Source of the DNA: Tribonema minus
Lineage: Eukaryota; Sar; Xanthophyceae; Tribonematales; Tribonemataceae
NCBI GenBank assembly: GCA_017506865.1
Contig: JAFCMP010000146.1
Location: 682,001 to 746,000, forward strand
DNA: 64,000 nucleotides
Direction of reading: 5' to 3'
Shown: positions 44,718 to 57,200 of the stretch, piece by piece
Layout: each line of letters starts with the position of its first letter
Position numbering within the stretch: position 1 is the stretch's first letter
Translations under genes and position numbers: made by a program
Notes under the pieces: generated by a model
Seen by the model: only the letters and a program-made list of their open reading frames with translations
Told to the model about the DNA's origin: nothing
Database searches by the model: none

Positions 44718-45477
44718 GCCTTCCTCATCTATCCTCCTATCCCCCATCCACACCATGTGAATGTGACTGGATGCCGAATCTGGCTGCAGAGTCAATTGGA
44801 GTTGAACGAAAGTCAAGTCCTCGTGAGAGGCAGGTAAACCCCTTGCTTATCCATAGGCATCCTGCCAGGGGTTGTGCCAGGCAGTCTGCTAGTAGGGATG
44901 CTGGCGCTGGAGCACCAGGCATCCCAGAAAAGCCAGAAGCTGTGAATGCCGTCCAGAGCAGCACGAGGCGCTTGTTCAGCGAAAGTAGCAGCAGCAGCAG
45001 CAGCAGCAGGTTTGTGTGTGGTATCTTCCATCGTCGTGGCGGATGCAGAATAAGAGTCTCAGAGGCATGTGCCCACCAGGTCCAAGATTTGGGCCCACTT
45101 GAAGGCTGGGAGGTTGTGTGGATGTTTCGTTCGCGCGCAGGCAAGCGGTGGGCAGCGTAGACTGCTTGGCCTGTTTCATCTCAATTTATACCGACTTTCA
45201 TTTTACTGTTGCAAACGGTTTTATGTGCCAGTTTTAGGTGCGTGCTTGCATTCCTTGGCCACGACCCTTCAAGCATCAAAAGGTGATGCATGCTTGCAGG
45301 TGCAAGCAATTCCGCCACTGTGCTCATGCCTGATGCCTGAAGACAAATGCCAAGACACCTTTGTTTTGCAACCTTGAAGGTGTTTCGCTGTGTGCTTGAC
45401 TCGTGTCCTGTGAGGCTCTGACAAAACATGATGCACGTCACTGCTGAACAGCATCTCGGCTACCGCAGCAGATGACA
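44718..45477. other. Region 3' of urease without recognisable gene
   Basis: It presumably contains the urease 3' UTR. A short AGCAGC run (about 44985-45010) makes poly-Leu or poly-Ser frames that are not genes. Confidence 0.5.
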
Positions 45478-45905
45478 GCTACTGGGCATGCCTGTCACCT
45501 GAAGTGTTTGTGCTACTGTTAATAAGTACAGGAGTCGCATACTCTGCCCGTGTCAGGACTTACATGGCAGAAGCCAGGGGGGGGGCACATGGACGAGGAT
45601 GTAGGGGGGGATCTCGAGATGCCATTTGGCGGCGTCGTTTGAGCGCATGCACCAAGGCCAGCAATTTGTTGTGCATGCTTGACTGTCAGTGCCTGTGACC
45701 GAAGCTATCCGTTTGGCGCCATTGTAAAAAAGCAAGTACCTGTGAGACTGACTGGGTATGCCAGTTACTCTTAAGTGTGCGTGCTGCAGTGCCTGTGACC
45801 GAAGCTATCCGTTTGGCGCCATTTAAAAAAGCAAGCACCTGTGAGACTGACTGGGTATGCCAGTTACTCTTGAGTGTGCGTGCTGTGAATACAAACAGGA
45901 GTCGC
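45478..45905. repeat. 100-bp tandem repeat with an embedded retroelement tail
   Basis: Two nearly identical 100-bp units (45687-45786 and 45787-45886) begin CAGTGCCTGTGACCGAAGCT. A diverged partial copy stands at about 45480-45538 (ACTGGGCATGCC ... ACAGGAGTCGC). Between them, 45536-45644 matches the tail of the element at 7106-7218. The arrangement suggests that the element inserted into, or was carried with, the repeat. Confidence 0.8.
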
Positions 45906-47148
45906 TGTCGACACACTTACGACCTGCTCCTACCTCATCCCAGCAGTCGCCTGTAAAGTGCCATGAGAGAAGGGCGTCCACCCTAATAAGTCATACAATC
46001 AGCCGAAGACTACAGCGTTCCCAAGAAGAAGGAGCAGCGCGACTCGTTGTCATTCCAGGTGCCTTCACCATGACAGCATCAGCTGAGCACTGCCATCATC
46101 AAGGTGAACAACTGGCAAGATGCGCTCAACTCTCCAACTAAGCCCTGGCCACCCCAAGGCGTGCTACCACCAACTGATGCAACTTCACTTGATGCTTGCT
46201 AAGATGCCGCTTGCTGACAATCCAGCAGTCCAACGCAGAATATTTTTCTGAAACCAGTGCCCAGGCACTGGAGTAATTCACTTGCCTCATGCTCCAAACC
46301 TGTGCAGTGTGCCAAGCAAACAGCCAGTCTTATGCCGACACTGATTCGTTTGCCAGCCACAGAAAAGCTAACAATAGGATGCAGCAGGAATGCTGGGCTG
46401 TGTAGCACAAGTTTCCAAGCTCTGCAGGCGCAACGCAGATGAGTGGCTGCATACTGTGCAAGTACAACGTGCACCCGTGGGAGCATTACTGCATCAACAA
46501 CTCCATGCATGGAGCATTCATAGCCACTGCCTTGCACCAGTTTGTGCGTTGCGCACAATACAGAGAGCTTCCCGAGCTGTTTCCACCGTACATAGAAAAG
46601 CCGTAAGCAATGTCACTGACATGATAGTGGTGGATCCGTCCGTCCGCATTACCAATGCCACAACACAGCCTGAGCCATGGCACATAGTCACGAACAATCT
46701 CACACATTAGTCAACACAGGAACCGCCACAAGATTCTTGCATTGGCATTGGCACATGAAACGCAGGTTGCTGATGCAGAAATAATGCTCAGTATGGGCAT
46801 GCTATTTCAAACATGTGCACCACCGAATAAGCATCGCAATGCCGCCATACGCTGCTCTTCCTGCGCGCGCTCCCTTCTGCCTCCCTGTCAAGGTAACTCA
46901 CCAGTTGGAAAGTCTGAGTTGCAGCGCCCCTCCGCTACCCTTCTGCCTATTTTGTCAAGGTGCCTCACCAATCCAAAAAGCCTGAGTCACAGCCCCCTCC
47001 CCCCCGGAACCCCCCCTCACGCAATCGGTCGTCAAGAGTGTCGGCACCCCTAAGGAGCTCATGGATAATTGTTGCGGGCCTCCAATGCAGGTGCATTGCA
47101 GTGCGGCCGGACAGAGTCAGTACATGGGTACATTTGCACCAGAGGCCA
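45906..47148. other. Intergenic stretch without recognisable gene
   Basis: No exon pattern or known motif was found on either strand. It may hold the 3' UTR or a last exon of the minus-strand gene that follows. Confidence 0.45.
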
Positions 47149-49617
47149 TCAATGGTTGATACCGTTGTTCCTAGGGGTGGCCTCTGTTGCAGATGTACTG
47201 ACTCCTGTTTGCCCGTACCGCAGCAGTGCACCTGCACATGGAGGCACTCCAGGTGTCCACTGCGCATATGGAAAGTCACTCTCATTGGTGCTGCTAGGAG
47301 AGACGCTTGAGCTTATGCGCAGAAACCTTTGATGTTGCCTGCAGTTTGCGCTTCTCAGTCCTGCTTTCTCCGCCACTCTGTGCCCCCATAACACTGAGCC
47401 TGCCGCCGCCGCTGCTGCTGCTGCTGCTGCTGCCGCCAGCGCTTTCGCTGCCGCTGCCAAGGCCACCGGCGCTTGGGTCACTGCAAGCGTGAGCACTGTC
47501 AGGGGCACTGCTCTCCTTGAAGTTTCCGCTGCTGCTGTCAGAAAGTCTGCGGTAAGGCCATCCTTGCTGTCAGAAGGTCCATAGCCATATGCGCCATCGC
47601 CAGCAGACCCATCGTGGGTGGAGGCTGAGGCAGCGGCGCCACGGCTAGTGCCCACGCTGCTTCTGCTGCTGCTGCTGCTGCTTTCGCTGGCACAGCCGTC
47701 ATGTTCAGAACGCCTGTCCAGGCCGTGTAGCAGCTGCTCGATGCGCGTCCTCGCCGTAAGCAGCTGCGACCGCACCAGACTGCGCTCGCTGCCGCTCATC
47801 GGCGCCTCAATCACCCCTGCCGCCTGCACGTGCTGCAACGTGGTATTGATCGCTGCAACCGCGCCCTGCAGCTCATACGCACCGTTGTTAGCCGTGGCCG
47901 TGGCCGCTGCGCCTGCAGCCACTGCGCGCTGCTCCTCAAGGTCGTCCCTCTTCAGAGACGGCCTTTCAGCATCAACTGCCATATCAGGTGGCAGTGGCAT
48001 GCCCATAGGCGCAGCGCCGCAATCCCCCAGCTTGCGCCTCTCCTGACGCAACGTGGCGAGAAGTCGTCCGCTGGCCCACCTGTGCAGGCAAGGGGCGCAT
48101 GTGGGGAATGAGACTCAAGAAGCGAAGTAGAGATCTGCGTGCCTATGTGTGACGAACGGCCAAGCTGGGGGATGCTGCCTCTGTCTCGTTGTCCCCCATG
48201 TCTGCATGAACAGAGCCTGATCACCTGGTGCCGCTCTGGAGAACTGGCGGCACAGATGAATGATGAGAACCCCATGAATGCATCGTTTGTATCCTGACGC
48301 TCTATAGCTGGGCAACACATGGGCAACTGCCTGCCTACAACAAAACTCCCAGGCGTGAGCTGTCTCCACGCAGTCAACTGAGTGGTCACTGATGGAATGC
48401 GCTTACCATCACACAGCAATGATGGCGACCAGCCATCGACTGTAGTTAGCGCACACTGATTGAACCCACAAACTTCAATAGATCCAGATATCGCCAAGGC
48501 GGTCGTGAACAATACAATCATGTCAGATACTACGCAGCTGAGCCGAAATGAGGTAAGCCTGCATGACCAGCGACTGTAATTGCTTGCCGTTACTGTCGAA
48601 TGCTTGAGATCAGACACGAAGATGATGTTTGTTTGTGAGTGGTTTACCAGTTGGTACAGTCAAGTGAGCATGGATTGCACAATGTCGACGACTTGCCTGC
48701 TCCTAGCTGCCTGCCAGACGTGCGCACGCTTGCACAAACTGCGCAGTCTCTTGGGCCCCTGTTCAACACCCAGCAGCTCCGGGATGCGGTCCTCGTCCCC
48801 CTGTTCCTGCCTCGGGTACACCATGGTGTACAGCCGGTTACTGGTTGGCGGCCTGTTGCTGCTGCTTCTGTTATGTCACGAAACCTGCCGAGCACAAGAG
48901 CAGTCTGACTCCCGCATTGTGGTTCGCTGGCCACCTTCAGCAATATCTGCTTCGTGCCATCCACAATCTCGCATTCGTCCGCAGAGTAAGGGCGTAGAAG
49001 GGGGGCCAACTGCTGCCAGTCGATGGATGACGAGGTTGCATGCGCGGCGCGCACAGCTCTGACAATCTCACTCAATCTGCCCGCCAGCACGCTGGACGTC
49101 GCAGCACAGTCAGCATTGCCAACAACACTGTCAGATGTGTACTCGAAAGCGCCCTTCAGTTTTGATTTTTACGATGCGGCTCTGCAAGCCCGTTGCACAA
49201 ACGAGCACCACCTTCTGGAAAGTACGTGCAGCATCCATATGATATTTCATGAGGCTCAGCTTCTCTTTCAGCTGCTGCGCGCTCCGGCGTAGCAGGCCTC
49301 GCGAACTCCGGGAGCCTCGGCAGGGGCGCGTTCTCAATGAAGTTGCCATCTTTGTCGAACACCACTTTAGCGTCTGTTGCCGCCATTGAAGTCAGAGGGT
49401 AGCCTGTGGCGTGGAATACACGAGCAGCGATCTCGCGAGCCCGTCTGCTACCTGCACTGCCTGCAGGTAGCGCCGCATACGCCCTGCAGAGATGACGAAC
49501 ATCCACCGCAGGTGTCGTGGTCGTGTTGCGTAGCGCCGGAGCTCTAAACAGTCCCCCTACAGACCTCGCCAGGTAGCCACCTCTGACAGGCGGCAAGTCG
49601 TGCTCAGCATCGCTCAT
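47149..49617 (-). CDS. Unrecognised protein, four-exon model
   Basis: The model is 49617-49226, 49091-48885, 48840-48697 and 48079-47149, all junctions phase 2, giving 557 residues. No family is recognised. Exon 1 starts at an ATG and reads VRGGYLARSVGGLF, later VFDKDGNFIENAPLPRLPEFA. Exon 2 has IDWQQLAPLLRPYSADE and EIVDGTKQILLKVASEP; exon 3 has NRLYTMVYPRQEQGDEDRIP; exon 4 has LLATLRQERRKL, a helical middle, Ser runs and an Ala-rich stretch near the C-terminus made by GCT/GCA repeats. Two features are unusual: the second intron is only 44 bases, and the third has a GC donor (CAG|GCAAGT). The 44-base gap could instead be a sequence frameshift. The 3' end may be spliced at a further CAG|GCAACA near 47340 and extend beyond this model. 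Start and exons 1-3 are fairly secure as coding; the full structure is not. Confidence 0.5.
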
Positions 49618-50478
49618 GGTTGCGCCAGCACCACCAGCAGTGGAGCTTGCCTAGAGAGGTGCGCCACGGATTGGCACCCGCGGCTCACCCATGCCATGAC
49701 CAAGAACACTCGCAACGTGCGCGCTGACCGGCGTTGGTAAGCCTCGCCTACTTAGCTGGTTCGCGCTGCCTGTCACCAGACAAGTCAGGCAGTTCAGATG
49801 AAATGTTCGTGTTACCAGGAACCTCAACAGTGGCGCTACTTGAAGTTTGCGTGTAAAAATCTCTTGGTGAACACGGGACGCACAAACGACACGCAGGACA
49901 GCTTCGCGTTCTCATCAAGTAGAAAAAACGTGCGCGGATCTCCGCTGTGTTGTTTGCTCTTGGCTCGTTGGTAAGCAGGTGTGCTCGGGCACCCGTCGAA
50001 CACGGGGTCCTCAGGTATGTTTCTGCGCCGGCCTGCGGATGGCAATTGGATGGCATTATGTGTGACGGCGTAGTTCCAGACCGTAGCACAAACGCCAGAT
50101 CGACCGAAAAGCGTGCGTGCTCGTTCACAGATGATGCAGCACTTGAAATTTGGTTTTTCCGGCAGAGAACTCGACCCTCACTTTGCCAATCTCACACACA
50201 CTGGGCTGGAGCTGGTCCCTCCCTAGAGACCGCCCTTTGCCGCATGCCACCATCGACACTTGTGTTTGATAAGATAGCGTGTCTGTGATAACAAGTTTGC
50301 GCTGTCGGTGCGCGCCGTAGGATCCTCCATAGTGGCCATCTAAGGACTGGTTTGCAGTGGGCGCACTCTAGCCTGTGCTGACAGCAAAGACTCATTTTCC
50401 AGCAAATGTGATTGCCAGCGCAGGTGGATGTTACTCGCCTCTGGCATCGCAGCTGTGGCAGCGCTGACATGATTGCAG
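49618..50478. other. Intergenic stretch with a weak minus-strand open frame
   Basis: On the minus strand 50045-49836 is open and reads PEDPVFDGCPSTPAYQRAK and later FFLLDENAKLSC. It might be a relic exon but has no recognisable family or splice partners. Confidence 0.25.
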
Positions 50479-50850
50479 GCCCAGAAGGAGGCACGCAAGC
50501 AGTACACCAGGGCCATCAAGGTCAATTACTTCAGAGATGCTTCCATTGGGCTCAGGTGCGAGTTATTGCTACGGCGCGACTGTGGCACGGCAATATGTAG
50601 GGGTTCATGATGCTCACGAAAGCCACGCCCCTTCAGCAAGATGGTGGTGCAGTTCTGATGGTCAATCAATGCTGGATGCAGGCGCATGTGCTTTGTCAGC
50701 ATCAATTTACGCTGTGATGTTCAAGCATGCGCTCTCGCCCACTGTACGCACGCAGGTCGTATCAAAATGGAAGCCGTCGCAGGTGTGGCCCAGTGCAGGG
50801 TCCCCATTGCAACCCAGCTGTCCGTAGGAGCCTACCTGGGGCACGTGAAG
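50479..50850 (+). CDS. Candidate exons of an unrecognised gene
   Basis: Exon-like segment 50479-50555 (after GATTGCAG, before CTCAG|GTGCGA) reads AQKEARKQYTRAIKVNYFRD. A second, 50756-50850 (after CGCAG, before AAG|GTACGT), reads AVAGVAQCRVPIATQLSVG and AYLGHVK. Both look like real protein. Their phases do not join directly (2 against 1), so an exon between them or a different border is needed. A third possible piece at 51959-52017 reads VHFLLIDQWRVTHVPVDL to a stop. No function can be assigned. Confidence 0.3.
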
Positions 50851-53688
50851 GTACGTCTGTATTGTGAAGTAGCTGTTTCGAGATGGGGGCGCTTCCGCAT
50901 GCTTCAGACGCAATGCATCTGATGACGGGTGCTCGCTAGAGGCGCACTGCAGCCGGCTGTGATATTGAAGCGTTCGCTGTCGCTGACGCATGCAAGCAGG
51001 TTGCATCAATGCGGAAGCTGTCATACGTGTGGTCTCTGCATCGGTTAAACTGATACACGCAGTGCTGGCTCCACGTTCTTCGCAGTTCCCCAGCTGTGGC
51101 GTGGGGGCGGGCAGTACGCCCACAGTCACTCGCCCGAGGCCAGGTCCACTGCATCGGTTACTGCTCTATACACTTGACGGCAGCGTTTGCGACTTCGTTG
51201 AGCAGATGTTTTCTAGGCCACTCAACTACTTGAAAAAGTCTTGTATCGCCGGCAGCAGCTTTTTTGCAGCTCTTTGTAGCGTCCATCTGGCGTGCAGCCC
51301 GGGCGTTGGTGGTGCACTGTGCTGAGCATTGTCATCACCAACGCCGCTGCTCGCCGCAGCGCGAACTCTGAAGCGGCTCTTTATTTGTGGTACTGACGTG
51401 AATTGTGTTGCTTTTGCACTCATGACCCCCCTCCCTGCCCCCCATGATGGGGAGGGGGGGGGGGGGCTGGCAGGCCTGGCAGGCCACCACTACATATTCC
51501 GCAACAAGCAACAGGCGCGGACCCCAGCGGCTGCACTGTGACGTGGGGCCCGGCGTCAAGTTGATTCAGGCACAGCTCACGAGCTGAGAAGGTAACTTTC
51601 CACCAGGGACATGCTGCCTGCCTGCATTGGTGAATGTCGTACTTCACAGCAGTATAGAAGTACTTCGAAGTAACTCGCCAGAGCAAGTTGTGTGGGTCTT
51701 CGGCTCGCTCCCCTACACCGACTTGTTGCAGGTGTTGTGACGATATGCCGGTGTGCCCTCTGCACAATGTTGTTGTCAAATCAATACCAATTCATTTGCA
51801 CCTGTCTGAGCATCATTGGAGGAAGTATCAAACTAAATGCGTTTCAAAGCAAAAGCTTCACCAACCCTCAAGAGCCTGTTGATCCGGCACGTTCTGCGTT
51901 ACTGGCGTCCGCATCTCTCATCATGTGCTGCTGCACGTGTTGTCTGCTGCACTGCAGGTGCACTTCCTGCTCATTGATCAATGGCGAGTCACTCATGTAC
52001 CAGTAGACTTGTATACGTGAAGGCGCCGGCAGAGGCCGCCTGTTTGGCGAATAGATGGCATGCGCAATTCTTTAAGCTGCATGGGGCACTTGCACCACTC
52101 GAGGCAAGGCAGCTCCCATGGCCATCAGATCTGCATCTGCGCAGTTTGCCATGCATTATCAATGTGCACCAGTTTGCTTCTTGTTTTCGATGCGGCCCCC
52201 TATTTCTGCCTGTTGTTCTGCACGTATGTCTTCACTTCCTTGCTTGCACCCTGCCCACAATGTGAATGTGCTTTCGTACAAATGCAAAAGAAGTACAGTA
52301 CTGTTTGTTGCTCAAGTTCAAATTGGGTTGACCTGTCTCTTAGATGTCCTTGTTCGGCTTTTCAATCAACAGACTGATCTTGGTGCATGGCAGCATAGGC
52401 ACGCTAGCTGGTTGGTTTTCCAGGCATGTATTTTGGTTCAACAACAACATGCAAAGTGGGACGGCGTGACTACAGTCCATGGGCTTCTGCTCATCACAGC
52501 GCACGGAGGCAAGCAGGGTACAAATATGAGGCATCAAATGACCGCATCAGCGGGCGCAAAATCAATGTTTTGGAGGCGTACACATGAGGCAGCAACCTAC
52601 TTTCAAAAGAATTCATGCGTTCACAGATGTCTCGCTCATATGCGTTCACAAATGTCTCGCTCAGGGTGAAAGTGCAAGCCATGATGATCGAGCGGTGTTT
52701 CTTGCTGCATCGCGCTCGCCTAACAGTTCAATGAGTATGGCATGGTACCAATAAGTGGGCCCAGATTTGAAACACTGCTGACCGACAGCAGCAGACTCTG
52801 CCTCTACGACCCAGATCAAGTCAGACAGCCCAGTCACACGCAGCTGTTTCACACCATTTGCAGCCAACGCACAACATATGTGAGCGCCCCACCTCCCCCC
52901 CCTCTGCGTGTCAGTCCAAGGAGTCCACATGCGCCCCGCTGCCGAAGCCCCCCCCCACCCACAATTCGAGCTGCACGAACATTGCGCAGCTGCGTACTGC
53001 TCTGCGAGTGTCACAGAGTAGCATGTTGCAGCCTGGCCACTGCCATAGGCAGCTGAACTCAGTGCTGATATTGTAGAGGCGATGCATATGCAGCGTACTA
53101 GGCTGCTCTGCCGCATCAGGTATCTTGACTACACAGTCCCTTGTGCCTTTACGAGCTGCACCAGGCACCTGATTGCTCCATGGTAGCTCACCCCAATGCA
53201 CAGCAACACTCTGATGGCACTACATACATCCACAGATGCATCCACTGCTTCTTCTTCTCTTCATGCACCATTGGTGCCATTACATACATGTGCGCGCACT
53301 GGTTCAGAACGAGCTGCAGCAGCTATGATTCGGCCATGACTTCTCAAATGGCACGGGTCACGAGGCCTCATCTCGTGCACAATACGTGTGATGCACTATA
53401 CGTTTCAAAAGTTGGTATTACTGCGTGAGGGTAGCCTCAAAGGCAGCCACGCTGGCGTAAGACTCTATCAAAAGAATCATTCTCCATATCTTCAATGGGG
53501 AGAAAATCCATCGGGGCAACATCGCAGTTCTGCCAGGCACACAATAGCGATCAACGAGCACATCACATTGTAGTCATTGCTGGACAGAGCAGGACCAGGA
53601 TGGCCACAGTTATTAATGAGTGGCTCCTGCTAGGGGAAACACTGACTGGCGCTGCGTATATTGTCTCTATCAACGTGTGGCGGTACTG
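50851..53688. other. Stretch with little coding signal
   Basis: Apart from the possible short exon near 51959, nothing convincing was found. A 23-bp tandem repeat (GTTCACA.ATGTCTCGCTCA) lies at 52618-52664, and poly-C/poly-G runs at 51424-51466, 52894-52904 and 52951-52960. Confidence 0.45.
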
Positions 53689-54240
53689 ACCACTGTCTCG
53701 ACAACAATTTGAGTCGCCTAACGCCCGTGGTAGCCTTCGCAAGCGCCGTTTGTGGCGAATGACCACACACACTGGAGCGCCAACTTCAACCGCTTCAGCT
53801 CGAGGAGATTGGTTGTGAACTGCAATCATATCTGCTGGGGACAAAGGCACCTCCTGCACTACCATCAGAAAAGGCCGCATGTTCTGAAGACAAACTCTAC
53901 TTAAAGGAAGACCGCAGTTAAGTTTTCAGTGATTCACCATTGTCTCAACAACAGCTTGAGTCGCCTAGCCCGTGATAGCCTTCGCAAGCGCCGTTTGTGG
54001 CGGCGAAATACCAACTCTCACCTCAGGAGCGCCAACTTCAACCGGTCCAGGACATAATATACAACTTCAACCGTTTCACAGTGTTTTGAGTGCGCGCTGG
54101 GTTTGACATCGCGAACAATCATATCCTGCTGGGGACAAAGGCACCTCCTGCATTATCCATCAGAACAGGATGCTTGTCCTGAAGACGGTCTCTGATCGGA
54201 GGAAGACGTCGCACTTGAATTTTCAGCGACTCACGTCGAG
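53689..54240. repeat. Direct duplication of about 245 bp
   Basis: Copy 1 (about 53689-53935) and copy 2 (about 53936-54240) share in order GAGTCGCCTA, GTAGCCTTCGCAAGCGCCGT, GCGCCAACTTCAACCG, GCTGGGGACAAAGGCACCTC and CTGAAGAC. Copy 2 has extra sequence with a second CAACTTCAACCG. No frame is kept, so a decayed coding origin cannot be confirmed. Confidence 0.82.
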
Positions 54241-57200
54241 CAGTCGACGTCTTCGCGGGATGAGGCACCTCAGCAGTTTGCCAATGCCCAGGAGATTCCG
54301 CGTGCCTACTTCTTACTACTGGCCTCGAACGGTTTGTTCGAGCTTTTTTTTGTGCTGCAGCCGCGCAGCGGGCGTGTCTGCACTCTCTGCTGGGACCAAC
54401 TCGCAACCTTGGCACCTTCCGAAGTTCAAGTCCAACGACCAGCAAGGTACGGCGCGTTTACGAAGTTTTCTGTCATTGGTATCAGACAGCACAGCAGCAG
54501 GGAAGCACCATCGATGAAATCAACGCGCATTCCGTTGACTTAGCTAATACTATTTCAAAAGCCAAGCTGCAGTACACCGATTCTATTCAGAGTGTCTGAA
54601 TTGCAGTATTCCAATCCTACCCAGAGTGACTGTCAGGACGGACAACCGCATTTTTGATTGATCAGCTTACAATGCGGCAGACTGCTGCAGACAGTTGTTA
54701 TTCAAGCCTTGACGTTGACAACAGCGCCATCTACTTCTAATTTGAAAGTACAAAGCAACATCATGATCATACAATGGACGCGTCGAAGCAACTTTATTGT
54801 GTGCATCCAGGTGCAGCGCCGCTTGCGGTACTCTCCTAAGACCTCAACTCCACACGCTCATGTGTCGTGTACTACAGTGTACAACCCCATGTCAACACAA
54901 ATTCTGAACATAGCCAGCAGCCAAAGGCAGTGCCAGTGGAAACAAGTGCTGCCAGGACGTCATGGTCACGGTGGTAGTAGTACAGTACTATATATGTATA
55001 GCCTAAGGTTAGTGTCATAGGCTAAGCACAAAGAGGCATGTCGCGTACAAGCGGTTAGGCAGCCCTCCTTCAAGTAGTGCCCTACCCTGGGTCGCCTCAC
55101 TACAGTGGCACTGCTCATCCTGGCAATGCCACACATATATTCTGCTTACTTGAATTGCAGTTGAACATTAAAGTTCCTTGTGCAAATACATCATGATTAT
55201 ACTCTATAATGTAGTCAACATATGTAGCAGGCGCCAGTGGGCAGCGTTAAAATCACCAGCAATGTATACTGCTGCTTATGACCACAGCAATCATAGAGTT
55301 TGATTTGACAGTTTGAGTGTATCTTCAACTCTTGGAAGGTACTACAGCCTGAGGTTATTTCAAAAAACTCAAAATCCGTTAGGGGTTGGGGCCACCTGAC
55401 AGCACCGCTGCGGCATCAGCACGGCGGGCAGGCTTATGAGAGCGCGGCTACCATGTTCAAGTTGCTTGAACTTGAGGTTTGAAGGTTCAGTAAGCAACAA
55501 GCCGCATCTCGAGACAACCACCCAGCCTGAGGGTCAAGTACAGCAAAGTATACTTGAAGTGTGAGTGGGGTGGCTTGTGGCGTTTTGCGGTATTAGGACA
55601 CCTGAAGCTGAGACTACTAATTTCTTAATCATAGCGAGTCTCGACAAGTGCCGAACGCGCAACAGTATGTCAATGTAGTACTTCTATGTTCTTATGGTAA
55701 TACCTAGTCTACTAGTATAATATGCATATGCTGCACCTGAACTCCAGGATTGGCGCAGTCTGTCAGTGAGTGTCACTGCGATGTCCCTGATTTTCAGTGC
55801 TGGGCCAACAACTTGAAGTTTGTGCGCATACTTTGTTGGCAGCTTCCGATTCCGAGGTGTGTAACTGGCACTTCACGCTCGATTCCCTCCAGCCACTCTC
55901 TGTGATACCTTGGCTACTCGGTTGCTCAAGCCGCCTGTCAACAGCAGCGTGACGTGGTAAGCTCGTGATCTGCCTGAGCCTGTCAGCACAGTGACCCCGA
56001 GTCAGTCTGTCACAGTCACTGTGGTGCGGCAGCCCCTGGCTTTACCGATGAGCTTAATAACCTCGTTCATCTTGAGTTCAACTGAGTTAATCAATCAGCA
56101 GTATAAGCCTGCGGGCAGCCTCTTCAAGGTCTTTCAGAATGTGAAGGGTGCCGTGACCTCAGAGTCCGCACCATGAGCCTCTGAGTCAGATTGTGTCACT
56201 CCGAGCCAGACAAAGTGGACAAGCTGTTGCCAAGTGACTGTTCAAGAGTCTTTGAGTTGTAAACACTGAAAGACCATTGGCTTGACGTCCACTGTGCGGC
56301 AGCCTCAACGACTGGTCCACGGCTGCCGGCGGGTGACTGCCGTCCCTTGTTAATGACTGTTATATTTGTTACTGACTGTCATAGTGATAGACAAATTATA
56401 CCTAGTCTGGTAATACTAGCAGGTTGCATGCAATTTTAAGCAATTTGGAAATGGATAAACTCAATAGGCTGCAGGCATGCGTGAGCGGTGACGTCTGGCG
56501 TGAAGTTGTGCATTTATTTAAATAAATATCAAAACCCTCTTTATTTTTAACAAAAGTCAACATCTCAAAGTCGTAGACCGCCTTACTTAATGGCATTGTA
56601 ACTGCACTGCCAATCATGTACACAGGCAGGACGGCGCCCCCTCAGTGCCTCGATCGGACACGCTGGGCCTGCCAGGTGGGACATTTTCACACAGTGACAG
56701 CTGCACAACATGGTTGAGCGCGGAATGGGGCTCGCACCGGCAGGCCACAGGCGAAGTGACCACCCAGGACCTGCAAGACGAGCCATGCGCATCTTATCAT
56801 ATGCGCACGGCATGGATGTGGTGAGGCAGACTGAACGCCCATGCAAACTACAGTGACTGTCATGTAGTATGCTGAGGAGGTATGGTGCTTTTCCCATTGT
56901 GAGCAACAGGTCAAAAAAGTCTACCAGCTTGATTTTCTTGGAAGTGACTTGCAAAATAAATGAAGAAAGGCATCTCACTGAAACCCTCCGAGGCTTTGTG
57001 GCATACCAGCAGTCACCGCTACAGGTACTGAGCAGCCAATTGAGTGCTACTACTGTTATTGCTACAGTAGCGGCTTTCAAGTGTTTGTGCCCACTGTTTG
57101 AGTGAGTGGCTCTGAAAAAAATGTGAACTTTGCAATGAATACCTTCAAAGTTCGTCGATAGAGTCTGCTGCTGCCAGTTGTGCATTATCATGTTTGTAAG

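Noticed and set aside
44737..45160. Frames on both strands with poly-Leu or poly-Ser near 45.0 kb
   Set aside because: They come from an AGC/GCT run and have no homology.
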